Positions 9,074 through 17,645 are shown, counted from the stretch's first letter. The stretch: DNA of 64,000 bases from Thiothrix caldifontis (GCF_900107695.1 NZ_FNQP01000004.1:175106-239105); one strand, 5' to 3'. Notes: a model not told the origin generated them from the sequence alone. A program made the numbers and translations.

Positions 9074-11326
9074 ATGTCAGAACCAAATGAAGTCATCGCC
9101 CGTTACCGCGCCCAACTAAGCTGCAACTTCAAGCAGCTTGATGAAGCCTTCGCCGCCTGTATGCAGGACGCGCTCGCGCTATTGAGCGAGGAAGGCATCA
9201 AGGATTACCTAGACGGTGCGTCGTTGGTGTGCAAAATCGGGCGCGGTTTCGACCCCGTGCTGACCTATCTGGAAGAAATGCCGGTTATCGCCCACAAGCT
9301 CGGCGAAGGGATGTTGACCCGCGTCAGCCAAGCGGTGTGGAAAATATCGCGTACCCCGAACGGGCGCATTATTCCCATTTTTTTGCAGACTTTGCCCGAC
9401 GTGTGCCGTCGCCTCGAAAGCGAGGAACTGGTTGGGCATTACATCACCCTGTTGTTCGAGATGATGGATCGTACCACGGGTTCGATCCACGGTTTCCACA
9501 CCACCATTCCCAGCCCCGGTTTGCCCAAGTTGCTGGAACAAATGCCTTATTTAATGAGCCAGTTAGCCTTGGGTGGCTTGAAAAACTGGATCGAATACGG
9601 CATCCGCAACTACGGCAAACACCCGCATCGGCAGGAAGAATATTTCAGCCTGCAATCCGCCGATGCCAAAGCAATGTTGCAGCACGAACGCCACGGCACG
9701 CTGTTTACACATAACGAGCGCAAGCTGAATTTGTATTTGCAAGCCTGCTGGGAAAGTCACGAATACCTTGTACCGTATTCGGTGGATTTCCGCGATATGC
9801 GTGAGCAACAGCCGTATTTTGACGAGTTCGGGATGCGCATTCCTGACGTGTTCGACGATGCGTATGGCGTGACGGGGATTGACCGTTACCGTGCGGTATT
9901 GGCGCACATGGTGGCGCATCAACGCTGGACGCATAAAGTGGTGGCGGATAATTTCAGCCCGCAACAGCGCATTGCGATTGAGCGGCTGGAAGACAGCCGG
10001 GTGGAATATCTGGCGATGCAGGAATACCCCGGTTTGCGGCGGATATTCACTGCGTTGCACCCTGCCCCGCTGGAAAACGAGTGCGATGCCAAGACCGAAT
10101 CGTGTTTCCGGCATCGGCTGGCGATGTTGTCGTGGGCAATTTTGAATCCGGCGCATGGCTATCAGAACGCGAAGATCAATGAGTTTGCGGGCAAGTTCCA
10201 CGCGAAAATGCTGCAAGGCAACGCGACGACGGCGGATATGGTGCAACTGGCGATTTCGTTTGTGGCGCAAACGCGCTTGCAAACTGACCAGTTGCCGAGC
10301 GTGTATTTTGCCAATACCGCCATTCCTTACCGCGATGATAACCGCCATTTGTGGCAGTACATCGAGGAAAGCGACGACGAAGAATTCTTCGACGAACACA
10401 AGCAAACCCAGCAACAAAACGAGCAATCGGGCTTGCCACCGCGCCATTACCCTGAGTGGGATTACAGCACCCAGACGTATCGACCGGACTGGACGAGCGT
10501 GTATGAAAGTTTGCATCCGGCGGGTAATCCGGCAGTGATTGATGCGCTGTTGCAGAAACACGCGGCGTTGGCGAAACGCTTGAAGCAGATTGTGGATTTG
10601 TTGAAGCCGCAAAATTACACGCGGGTACGCTATCAGGAAGAAGGCAGCGAACTGGATTTGGATGTGGCGATCCGTTCCCTGATTGATTTCAAGGGCGGGG
10701 CGAACCCTGATCCGCGCATCAATATGAGCCACAAGCATGACGGGCGCAATATCGCGGTGATGCTATTACTGGATTTGTCGGCTTCTATCAGCGAAGTGCC
10801 GGAAGGCGCGACCCAAAGCATTCTGGAACTGAGTCAGGAAGCGGTGTCGTTGCTGGCGTATGCGATTGAGGCGTTGGGCGACCCGTTTGCGATTGCAGGG
10901 TTTGCCTCCAATACGCGGCACGAGGTGCGTTACCAGCACATCAAGGGTTTCAAGGAACATTGGAACGACGAGGTGAAGGGGCGGCTGGCGGCGATGCAGG
11001 CGGGGTATTCGACGCGGATGGGCGCGGCGGTGCGTCATGCGGCGCATTATCTGGAGCATCAACAGGCGGATAAAAAGCTGCTGCTGATTTTGACCGATGG
11101 TGAACCGTCAGATATTGACGTGGATGACCCGCAATTATTGACGCAAGATACGCGCCAAGCGGTGAAAGAACTGGATCAGAAAGGCATTTACAGCTATTGC
11201 ATTAGCCTTGATCCACGAGCGGATGAATACGTGCGGGATATTTTCGGCAAGCGCGTTACCGTCGTGGATAATGTGCAGCGGTTGCCGGAGAAAATGACGC
11301 AGGTGTTTGTTACGTTGACGGGGTGA
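9074..11326 (+). CDS. cbbO2: RuBisCO activase adaptor CbbO2 (form II cluster)
   Basis: 750-residue CbbO paralogue linked to form II RuBisCO. The start at 9074 (MSEPNEVIARYRAQ) has GGAG six bases upstream; an earlier in-frame ATG at 8996 lies inside the REP repeat and is rejected. The vWA domain has MIDAS DLSAS near residue 566 and a LTDGEPSDID segment. N- and C-terminal parts align with the first CbbO, while the middle region is clearly diverged and has a Q/E-rich stretch near residue 440. That fits adaptation to a different RuBisCO target. Confidence 0.94.
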   Translation: MSEPNEVIARYRAQLSCNFKQLDEAFAACMQDALALLSEEGIKDYLDGASLVCKIGRGFDPVLTYLEEMPVIAHKLGEGMLTRVSQAVWKISRTPNGRIIPIFLQTLPDVCRRLESEELVGHYITLLFEMMDRTTGSIHGFHTTIPSPGLPKLLEQMPYLMSQLALGGLKNWIEYGIRNYGKHPHRQEEYFSLQSADAKAMLQHERHGTLFTHNERKLNLYLQACWESHEYLVPYSVDFRDMREQQPYFDEFGMRIPDVFDDAYGVTGIDRYRAVLAHMVAHQRWTHKVVADNFSPQQRIAIERLEDSRVEYLAMQEYPGLRRIFTALHPAPLENECDAKTESCFRHRLAMLSWAILNPAHGYQNAKINEFAGKFHAKMLQGNATTADMVQLAISFVAQTRLQTDQLPSVYFANTAIPYRDDNRHLWQYIEESDDEEFFDEHKQTQQQNEQSGLPPRHYPEWDYSTQTYRPDWTSVYESLHPAGNPAVIDALLQKHAALAKRLKQIVDLLKPQNYTRVRYQEEGSELDLDVAIRSLIDFKGGANPDPRINMSHKHDGRNIAVMLLLDLSASISEVPEGATQSILELSQEAVSLLAYAIEALGDPFAIAGFASNTRHEVRYQHIKGFKEHWNDEVKGRLAAMQAGYSTRMGAAVRHAAHYLEHQQADKKLLLILTDGEPSDIDVDDPQLLTQDTRQAVKELDQKGIYSYCISLDPRADEYVRDIFGKRVTVVDNVQRLPEKMTQVFVTLTG

Positions 11327-11351
11327 TACGTAAATTAAAAACATGGAAAAT

Positions 11352-12161
11352 CTACTCATCAGAAGTAAAGATTTTTTGCGTAATTATCTCGTCAATTACT
11401 TTAGCCTTCCATACAACGCCTAATTGTGCTTTAATTTGATGATTATCATCACTTGCACCAATTCTTCCTGAATAAATACCTATAAGTTTCATAAAGTAAT
11501 TTGAAATCTTTGTTGGTTCTGGATGTTTATCCATAATGCCGACAGGTCGTTTTTGGAAAAGGATAACCGGAGAACCTGACATGCCCTGTCTAGAGGCCGT
11601 ATCTACTAAAATTTTAGGTAATTCATCTATGTCGATTATAGGTTCACTTGCAATACTAGCGCGTTTCCAAATTGGAAATATGTTTCCAACACTGATACCA
11701 AAAGGATAGCCTAAAATAAATACATCATCAGCTACTGATTCAGTAGTTTCCTCATTAAATGGCTCGATAAACTCCTCTACAGTCATTGCCAATAAATGTG
11801 CTGGAATATCAATCTCTAATGCAGCCACATCAACACTTTTTCCATAGTGAGGATGCTGTAGCCATAATGGTTCATCTGTTTCTGAATTTAATAGATTTAT
11901 TGCAAAATCCTCAAACTCAATATGTTCTTTATTTTTATGAACTCTAATAACTAAATTATTTGGAATTGCGGCGGTTTTCTCTGCTAAGCATTTCCCTGTT
12001 TCTGAATTTCGACCACTTACCACATGCCAATTTGTAATTAAGAAACGCTTGTTATTCCTAACAACAAAGAATGCAGTAGCCGTAGATAACTCAATCTCAT
12101 TAAATCGCGCGGTCACAAAGTAGGAACTTTGAGATATTGGGTTAAATTCTAATTTACTCAT
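11352..12161 (-). CDS. Trypsin-like serine protease domain protein
   Basis: 269-residue protein with a recognisable catalytic triad: His in TNWHVVSGR (about residue 47), Asp in VDVAALEID, and Ser in GMSGSPV (about residue 195). This is a trypsin-2-type peptidase fold. No signal peptide or membrane segment is visible, so it may act in the cytoplasm. The gene is much more AT-rich than the flanking cbb genes and faces the opposite way, which suggests recent acquisition. The target is unknown. Confidence 0.8.
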   Translation of the reverse strand: MSKLEFNPISQSSYFVTARFNEIELSTATAFFVVRNNKRFLITNWHVVSGRNSETGKCLAEKTAAIPNNLVIRVHKNKEHIEFEDFAINLLNSETDEPLWLQHPHYGKSVDVAALEIDIPAHLLAMTVEEFIEPFNEETTESVADDVFILGYPFGISVGNIFPIWKRASIASEPIIDIDELPKILVDTASRQGMSGSPVILFQKRPVGIMDKHPEPTKISNYFMKLIGIYSGRIGASDDNHQIKAQLGVVWKAKVIDEIITQKIFTSDE

Positions 12162-12199
12162 TAATCCATGAATACCATTTAAAAATTATTAAAAAATAC

Positions 12200-12612
12200 C
12201 TATATCTCTTTTCTGGGAAAATCTGGGACATACCCTGTTTTCGCCACAATAGTGTTCTGTTTCTCAAACTCTGCTAGTGATGCCAGTAGTAAACGCTGTA
12301 CACCATCTTGCTTGCTTAACTTGCGATCAAACGTCCACAACGTCATGTTAGCCTGCTGGCTTTCTACCGCAATAATCGAATCCGCAAACCCTGCATTGCT
12401 TTGGCGAAAACGCATTAAGGCTTGCATGAAGTGCTCAGGATGCTGCAACTCTAAGCCTGCTCCAAGACCCAAACAAATTCAACCTGTACCACTTGTGGCA
12501 CAAAAACACGTTTAACAGCTTTTACCAAAGCGCGGGCTTGCTCTGTTTGTGCTGGTGATTCCTCATCATTTGTCAGAACACGAACCAGTATGTTGGTATC
12601 GACCGCAATCAA
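12200..12612 (-). pseudogene. Broken PIN-domain toxin (VapC-like)
   Basis: The N-terminal part reads from a TTG at 12612 as LIAVDTNILVRVLTND and continues to WVLEQA, then hits a stop. The C-terminal part, in another frame, holds SNAGFADSIIA and LWTFDRKL, which are PIN acidic-residue motifs. Usual PIN proteins have 20-30 more residues between these two parts, so an internal deletion with frame change is likely. The TTG overlaps the TGA of the upstream antitoxin (TTGA), as in intact toxin-antitoxin operons. An internal TTG at 12472 could still make a C-terminal fragment without the first catalytic Asp. Confidence 0.8.
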
Positions 12613-12834
12613 AGTGTTGCCCCACGTTGGCGGATAGCTTCATCCATTTGTTCCAAGGTCACTTTTTTCTTTACCTTGATGCTACCGAAAGAGCCTTCCC
12701 GTGTACTCTGGGGTTGTTTTGTTACCCTTGCTTGGTAACTAACGTGCCTTGATAAAAGCGATGAAATCAATAACCTGCTGTTGCGCATCTAAGGGTAGTG
12801 TTTCAAAGTCTTGTAGTACGGCGTTAGGGATCAT
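12609..12834 (-). pseudogene. Broken antitoxin with 4-base duplication
   Basis: ATG at 12834 opens a frame, MIPNAVLQDFETLPLDAQQQ, that stops after 31 codons at 12739. In the next frame the rest continues as YQARVTKQPQ to EQMDEAIRQRGATL and ends at the TGA 12611-12609. At the break TAAC occurs twice in tandem (12736-12743). Removing one copy gives one open frame of 73 codons. It resembles DUF2281/VapB-type antitoxins, judged from the helix pattern and position before a PIN gene. AGGTG lies seven bases before the start. Confidence 0.8.
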
Positions 12835-12873
12835 GGTGTTTCACCTTTGCACAAGAAAATAGGATGTTTCATT

Positions 12874-13266
12874 CTACTCATGCATCTCCTTGCGTAGCAA
12901 CTCCAGCCCGCGCTCAGTCTTACCATGTCCACGTTCAGCTCTTTCTTGAAAACGGGCTTTAGCCGCCAGTACGTCAGCTTCAATTTCTTCGTCAACAAAA
13001 TCATCGGGGTCAGTGGAACACCCATCCAGATCGTATTCGTCAAACACCAACTCTGCCACACTATACGGCGGCTCGATAAGGTCACGCGGGTCATCACTGA
13101 TGAAGGTTTCTTGCACCCGCTCCCCTGCCGCATCCGTCCACAGACGCACTGTTTCTCTTGGCTCTAGCGAAATCGCCACAATCACACGAGTGCCCACGTC
13201 AGAACACCGCCAGCGTCCGGCGGCTGTAAAAAACTCCGTGCCAATTTGGAAATCTGAGTGCTTCAT
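12874..13266 (-). CDS. Conserved-looking hypothetical protein, partner of the UPF0175-like gene
   Basis: 130-residue acidic soluble protein starting MKHSDFQIGTEFFTAAGRWRC, with a possible small beta-barrel N-terminal half and a charged helical C-terminal half. I cannot name the family. Its ATG overlaps the stop of the upstream gene by four bases (ATGA), so the two are translationally coupled. Its size, acidity and coupling to a Phd/UPF0175-like protein suggest a two-gene toxin-antitoxin-like module; that is inference. Confidence 0.75.
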   Translation of the reverse strand: MKHSDFQIGTEFFTAAGRWRCSDVGTRVIVAISLEPRETVRLWTDAAGERVQETFISDDPRDLIEPPYSVAELVFDEYDLDGCSTDPDDFVDEEIEADVLAAKARFQERAERGHGKTERGLELLRKEMHE

Positions 13267-13601
13267 GGTTTTAGCACATGCTCCAATTCAGCATCCACCT
13301 CATCCGCCGGATAATTCACGGCATCTACCCCGCTTTTACCCAGCAAGTCGATAAATGCCTCTAAATCCAACCCCGCAAAACGCGCAGCCTGTGCCAACGT
13401 CATCTGCTGGGTTTGCACAAACAGCACTGCCAAGGTACGTTGCACACCATACCGCAACAAGTTTTCATCAAACGGAATGGTCAAAAAAGAAGGCTTGCCG
13501 TGTTTGGTGATAATGCTCATGTTCCCCAGTTCGGCTTGCCGCAACAGCTCCCCCGAATGGTTACGCAAGTCACGGGCGCTAAAGACTTCAACTGCTTGCA
13601 T
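13263..13601 (-). CDS. Phd-like / UPF0175 family protein
   Basis: 112-residue protein. The first half (EVFSARDLRNHSGELLRQAE, then ITKHGKPSFLTIPF) looks like a Phd/YefM antitoxin N-terminus. The second half (QQMTLAQAARFAGLDLEAFIDLLGK) resembles the helix-turn-helix of UPF0175 proteins. I chose the ATG at 13601 because GAGGAA lies six bases upstream; an in-frame start at 13649 lacks such a site. The start of the next gene overlaps the stop. Likely a DNA-binding antitoxin-like regulator. Confidence 0.78.
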   Translation of the reverse strand: MQAVEVFSARDLRNHSGELLRQAELGNMSIITKHGKPSFLTIPFDENLLRYGVQRTLAVLFVQTQQMTLAQAARFAGLDLEAFIDLLGKSGVDAVNYPADEVDAELEHVLKP

Positions 13602-13710
13602 GGCGTATTCCTCAAATCCGTTATGTACGCAAAGTATCGCATATTGCAAAACACTAGCCCCACTAGCCTCAACTTGCTATGTTGCGCCCATAAAATCAGG
13701 AGCAACCGCT

Positions 13711-13881
13711 ATGCAACCATCGCCCATCACCGAAAAACCCCAACCACCCGCCCCCAACGAATGCTGCGAAAGCGGCTGTGACCCCTGTGTGTGGGACATT
13801 TACCGCACAGAATTACAGAAATGGGAAAAAGCACAGCAAGGCACAAAAAACACCGATGCTGCCAAGCCAGCGCAACCATAA
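13711..13881 (+). CDS. Oxidoreductase-like small Cys protein
   Basis: 56-residue protein with a proline-rich N-terminus (EKPQPPAPNE) followed by CCESGCDPCVWDIYRTEL. This matches the short 'oxidoreductase-like' domain (PF09791 type: CC-G-GC--CVWD-Y). The cysteine cluster suggests metal or Fe-S binding. Start ATG at 13711 has AGGAGC upstream. A small inverted repeat follows the stop. The function of the family is not established. Confidence 0.8.
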   Translation: MQPSPITEKPQPPAPNECCESGCDPCVWDIYRTELQKWEKAQQGTKNTDAAKPAQP

Positions 13882-13884
13882 ACC

Positions 13885-13900
13885 CTATCCAGATAGGGCT
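13885..13900 (+). terminator. Short inverted repeat after the small Cys protein gene
   Basis: CCCTATC-CA-GATAGGG is a perfect 7-pair stem directly downstream of the stop at 13881. The loop is only two bases and no T run follows, so it is at best a weak terminator. Confidence 0.35.
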
Positions 13901-13968
13901 GAACCAGCCATTCCCAGCCCTTGTTATATGATCAACACCAAGCAATCACAGCAAAACAGGAGTGCCCC

Positions 13969-14295
13969 ATGATCCAATCCACTACCCCCACGATTGAAGG
14001 CAAACGCATCACCCAATACCACGGTGTAGTCACAGGCGAAGCCATTCTAGGGGCAAACATCTTCAAAGACTTTTTTGCCGGAATCCGCGACATTATCGGC
14101 GGACGCTCCGCCGCCTACGAGAAGGAATTGCGCAAAGCCCGTGAAATCGCCTTTGCTGAAATGGAAGCCCAAGCGCAAAGCCTAGGTGCAAATGCCGTCG
14201 TCGGCATCGACATTGACTACGAAAACATCACGATGGGTAACAGCGGTGGCATGTTGATGGTCACGGTTAGCGGCACGGCGGTCAACGTCCAATAA
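13969..14295 (+). CDS. YbjQ/UPF0145 family protein
   Basis: 108-residue member of the YbjQ (UPF0145, putative heavy-metal-binding) family, which assembles into small pentameric barrels; its role is unknown. Family signs are [18 protein letters not shown], the helix [17 protein letters not shown] and [13 protein letters not shown]. The start at 13969 ([13 protein letters not shown]) is preceded by AGGAG; an in-frame upstream ATG at 13921 lacks support. It converges with the methyltransferase gene at 14301, five bases away. Confidence 0.9.
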   Translation: MIQSTTPTIEGKRITQYHGVVTGEAILGANIFKDFFAGIRDIIGGRSAAYEKELRKAREIAFAEMEAQAQSLGANAVVGIDIDYENITMGNSGGMLMVTVSGTAVNVQ

Positions 14296-14300
14296 AAACC

Positions 14301-14897
14301 CTACACTTTGCACCACACCAGCAACCGATTATTCACCGGCATAACGTAATCGTGCTGAAACTGCATCCCCGCCTGTTCCGCCAGCCGGTTCAGGTCGGCG
14401 AAATCCCGAATTCCACTACGCGGATCGCGCTGCTTCAACCACTGATCAAACCGCTCATTGCTAGCACTGGTGTATTGCCCGTCATAGTTGAACGGGCCAT
14501 ACAACACAAATAAGCCACCGACTGGCAACAACTTGCCAACACCGGCGAAAAACGCTTCTACTTCCGACCACCCCATAATGTGCACCGTGTTGGCAGAATA
14601 CACCGCATCTACCGCCAACTCAGGCCACACATCGCTGACCACATCCAAAGCCAGCGGCGCACGCGTATTCGGCAAACCTGCCTCATCCAACCACAATTGA
14701 ATCCCCACATGATGTGCCACCACATCGCTGGTGTGCCACACTAACTGCGGCAACGCAGCGGCGAAATGCACCGCATGCTGTCCCGTGCCGCTACCGATTT
14801 CCAGTACTGCACGGCAATCCCGCAACAACGGCGCAAGTACTGCCAAAATCGGCGCTTTATTTTCTTCACACGCTTCGGAAAACGGTTTACTTAGCAT
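14301..14897 (-). CDS. DUF938 family SAM-dependent methyltransferase
   Basis: 198-residue class I methyltransferase of the DUF938 family. It has the start FSEACEENKAPILAVL and the SAM motif LEIGSGTGQHAVHFA, with acidic motif II around LALDVVSD. The ATG at 14897 overlaps the TGA of the upstream ABC gene (TGATG), showing translational coupling. The substrate is unknown; family members are soluble. Confidence 0.9.
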   Translation of the reverse strand: MLSKPFSEACEENKAPILAVLAPLLRDCRAVLEIGSGTGQHAVHFAAALPQLVWHTSDVVAHHVGIQLWLDEAGLPNTRAPLALDVVSDVWPELAVDAVYSANTVHIMGWSEVEAFFAGVGKLLPVGGLFVLYGPFNYDGQYTSASNERFDQWLKQRDPRSGIRDFADLNRLAEQAGMQFQHDYVMPVNNRLLVWCKV

Positions 14898-15868
14898 CAA
14901 TTAACATCCTTCACTAAATGGCACGCCACTTGTCTGCCCATCACCTCTCGGCATACGGGTACCTGCGTCCGGCATACCGGCTGCACCTGTGGACAGCGTG
15001 TATGAAACACACAGCCTGCTGGTGGATTTAAGGGCGAAGGCAACTCCCCTGCCCCAACCACTATGTTTGCCAAACGCGTCCGTTCCTGTTGCGGATCAGA
15101 CAGTGGAATCGCTGCCAACAACATGCGCGTGTAAGGGTGCAGCGGCTCCGCATACAAACTCGCCGTATCCGCGATTTCCATGATTCTGCCCAAATACAAC
15201 ACCAACACACGGTTACTGAGTGACTTCACCACACTCAAATCATGCGAAATAAACAGCAACGTCAGGTCGTGACCGCGCTGCAAATCCGCCAGCAATTTCA
15301 CAATCTGCCCCTGAATTGACACATCCAACGCACTCACCGGCTCATCGCACACGATCAGTTGCGGTTCTACACTTAACGCTCGTGCAATACCAATACGTTG
15401 GCATTGCCCGCCGGAAAATTCGTGTGGGTAACGATTGCCCATTTCCGCCGCCAAGCCCACAGCTTGCAGCAAATCAGCAGCACGCTGGCGAATCGCTGCC
15501 TTACCCAACTCCGAGCGCAAGGCGAAAAGCGGTTCTTGCAGAATATCACTCACCGTCATGCGCGGATTCAGCGCATCCAGCGGGTCTTGAAAAATGCATT
15601 GCACAGCGCGGCGATAGGCTTTCATCGCTACCCTATCGTGCGGATTCAGTGCTTTACCTTGCCATTCGACCGTGCCTTGCGTGGGTGTCACCAGTTGCAA
15701 GATAGCGCGGGCAAGCGTGGATTTGCCGCAGCCTGATTCGCCGACAATCCCCAAGGTTTCGCCTGCTTGCACAGTAAACGAAACATCGGTGAGCGCCTGC
15801 AACGCCTGCCCCGTTTTGAGCCGGAAACTCACACTGAGGTTGCGCACTGCCAGTTGTGGCGCGGTCAT
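14897..15868 (-). CDS. Oligopeptide/dipeptide ABC transporter ATP-binding protein (DppF/OppF type)
   Basis: 323-residue ABC ATPase with Walker A GESGCGKST, signature SGGQCQR, Walker B LIVCDEP and the C-terminal oligopeptide-transporter extension (PPAGCVFHTRCP). It energises import of peptides or similar solutes across the inner membrane. Only this subunit is present here; no permease, second ATPase or binding protein adjoins it. The partners must lie elsewhere, or it serves another transporter. It starts right after the pgeF stop and is coupled to the DUF938 gene. Confidence 0.9.
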   Translation of the reverse strand: MTAPQLAVRNLSVSFRLKTGQALQALTDVSFTVQAGETLGIVGESGCGKSTLARAILQLVTPTQGTVEWQGKALNPHDRVAMKAYRRAVQCIFQDPLDALNPRMTVSDILQEPLFALRSELGKAAIRQRAADLLQAVGLAAEMGNRYPHEFSGGQCQRIGIARALSVEPQLIVCDEPVSALDVSIQGQIVKLLADLQRGHDLTLLFISHDLSVVKSLSNRVLVLYLGRIMEIADTASLYAEPLHPYTRMLLAAIPLSDPQQERTRLANIVVGAGELPSPLNPPAGCVFHTRCPQVQPVCRTQVPVCREVMGRQVACHLVKDVN

Positions 15869-16633
15869 TCAGTCAGCCATCCAGATCAGGGAGGCCATGC
15901 GCCCGGTTTGCCCGTCGCGACGGTAGGAGAAAAAGCGTTCCGCATCGGTGTACGTGCATAGGTCGCCGCCGTAAATGGCTTGAACCCCGACAGCATTCAA
16001 ACGTTGTCGTGCCAGCAGGTAGATGTCTGCCAACCACTTGCCGTCATTGCCGGAAGGCTGGAAAGCGTTGGCGGCAGCAGGGTCATGCTGCATGAAAGCC
16101 TCACGCACTTCTGCGCCAACTTCAAACGCCGTCGGCCCAATCGCAGGCCCTAGCCATGCCAACACATCGGCGGGCGGGCATTGCAAGGATTCGACGGTGC
16201 GTTCCAATACACCGGCTTCCAGCCCACGCCATCCGGCATGGGCAGCGGCTACCCGCGTCCCTGCTTTGTCGCAGAACAGCACGGGTAAGCAATCGGCGGT
16301 CATAATGACGCACACTTGCCCTTTGCCGAAAGCGGTGGAGGCATCGCCGGTTGGGTAGCATTCACCCACATCCATACCGCAGACATCGACACCGTGGACT
16401 TGCTTAAGCCACAAGGGTTCGGAAGGCAGTTGCAGGGTATCGCCGACAATCATGCGGTTGCGGGCAACGGCGTAGGGGTTGTCACCGACGTGATCGCCGA
16501 GGTTGAGGCTGTCAAACGGTGCTGCGCTGACGCCGCCGTGACGGGTGGTGCATACGGCGTGAATGTTGGCGGGGGCAGGCCATGCGGGGGTAAGCCACCC
16601 TTCGGCTGCGCTCAGGGTACGGTTAGGGTTCAC
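15869..16633 (-). CDS. pgeF: Peptidoglycan editing factor PgeF (YfiH, laccase domain)
   Basis: 254-residue YfiH-type protein, a purine-nucleoside phosphorylase/laccase-like fold that corrects misincorporated residues in peptidoglycan precursors. Metal-site motifs are seen: CTTRHGGVS, LKQVHG, TADCLPV, AAHAGWRGL. The GTG start at 16633 overlaps the end of rluD by 11 bases. Codons 5-13 (RTLSAAEGW) fall within a short palindromic repeat (16597-16618), so the usual N-terminus near WLTPAWPAPANI seems to be extended by repeat-derived sequence. The rluD-pgeF order is common in gammaproteobacteria. Confidence 0.93.
   Translation of the reverse strand: MNPNRTLSAAEGWLTPAWPAPANIHAVCTTRHGGVSAAPFDSLNLGDHVGDNPYAVARNRMIVGDTLQLPSEPLWLKQVHGVDVCGMDVGECYPTGDASTAFGKGQVCVIMTADCLPVLFCDKAGTRVAAAHAGWRGLEAGVLERTVESLQCPPADVLAWLGPAIGPTAFEVGAEVREAFMQHDPAAANAFQPSGNDGKWLADIYLLARQRLNAVGVQAIYGGDLCTYTDAERFFSYRRDGQTGRMASLIWMAD
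16597..16618. repeat. Short palindromic repeat covering the pgeF start region
   Basis: ACCCT-(12 bases)-AGGGT, with core TTCGGCTGCGCTCAG. It resembles the widespread CTTCGACT-CGCTCAGGG class of dispersed intergenic palindromes. Here it is inside the first codons of pgeF rather than between genes. Confidence 0.5.
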
Positions 16634-17582
16634 TACGTATAGCCTCTCTGAACAATTCCAACAACGCCTCCATATCCTCCGGCACAGGCACTTCCCACGC
16701 CATCGCTTCGCCCGTAGCCGGATGCGTCAGCCCCAAGCGGGTCGCGTGCAACGCCTGACGCGGGAAGGTTTGAATCGCTGTGCGCAATGCCTCATTCACT
16801 CCCGCAGGCACACGTGGACGCCCGCCGTAAGTCTGGTCCCCCACAATCGGCATATGCTTCCAGCTCAGATGCACGCGGATTTGGTGGGTACGCCCCGTTT
16901 CCAGCGACACTCGCAATAATGTGTGGTGCGGGAAACGCTCTTCCACGCGGTAATGGGTAATCGCTTCTTTACCACCATCGTGGACAGCTTGGCGCTTGCG
17001 GTCGATGTGATGTCGCCCGATATTGCCTTCAACCGTTGCACCGGCAACCACTTGCGCGGATACCAGTGCGAGGTATTCGCGGCTAACATCGCGTTCTTGC
17101 AACTGCTCGACCAGTTTGCTGTGCGCGTCCAAGGTTTTAGCGACGACCATTAAGCCCGTGGTATCTTTGTCGAGGCGGTGCACAATCCCCGCTCGCGGTA
17201 ACATTTCCAGCGAGCGGTCATGGTGCAACAAACCGTTGACCAAAGTGCCAGACCAGTTGCCAGCACCGGGGTGGACAACCAGCCCAACCGGTTTGTTAAT
17301 AATGATGATCGCGTCATCTTCGTAGATAATATTGAGCGGAATATCTTCCGGCTCAAATTCGGTTTGCGGCTCATGTACCGCATTTAGGGTTAATTCCTCA
17401 CCGCCGATTAAGCGTTCCTTAGGTTTGAGGATTTTATCATCCACTAACACGCATCCCGCCTTGATCCACTTCTGAATCTGGCTGCGGGAATATTGCGGGT
17501 ACAGGTTGGCAACAGCCTGATCCAGGCGCTGACCTTCCATATTGAGTGGGACTCTGCTGACGATCTGTTGGTTTAGAGACAT
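16623..17582 (-). CDS. rluD: 23S rRNA pseudouridine synthase RluD
   Basis: 319-residue pseudouridine synthase acting on helix 69 of 23S rRNA (positions 1911/1915/1917 in E. coli). The N-terminal S4 RNA-binding domain (RLDQAVANLYPQYSRSQIQKW) and the catalytic motif IVHRLDKDTTGLMVVAK with its Asp are clear. Length is typical. It is divergent from bamD, as in E. coli, and co-oriented with pgeF. Confidence 0.95.
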   Translation of the reverse strand: MSLNQQIVSRVPLNMEGQRLDQAVANLYPQYSRSQIQKWIKAGCVLVDDKILKPKERLIGGEELTLNAVHEPQTEFEPEDIPLNIIYEDDAIIIINKPVGLVVHPGAGNWSGTLVNGLLHHDRSLEMLPRAGIVHRLDKDTTGLMVVAKTLDAHSKLVEQLQERDVSREYLALVSAQVVAGATVEGNIGRHHIDRKRQAVHDGGKEAITHYRVEERFPHHTLLRVSLETGRTHQIRVHLSWKHMPIVGDQTYGGRPRVPAGVNEALRTAIQTFPRQALHATRLGLTHPATGEAMAWEVPVPEDMEALLELFREAIRSEP

Positions 17583-17645
17583 TCTTAATCCGGTTGAATA
17601 GGCTATACTTGCAAACTCATTCTATCATCATGTGTTGTTAAGCAA

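Noticed and set aside
8347..9096. 249-codon minus-strand frame across cbbQ2 and the REP pair
   Set aside because: It contains PLPNPPPARGGG-like text that merely translates the REP repeat, and otherwise opposes cbbQ2.
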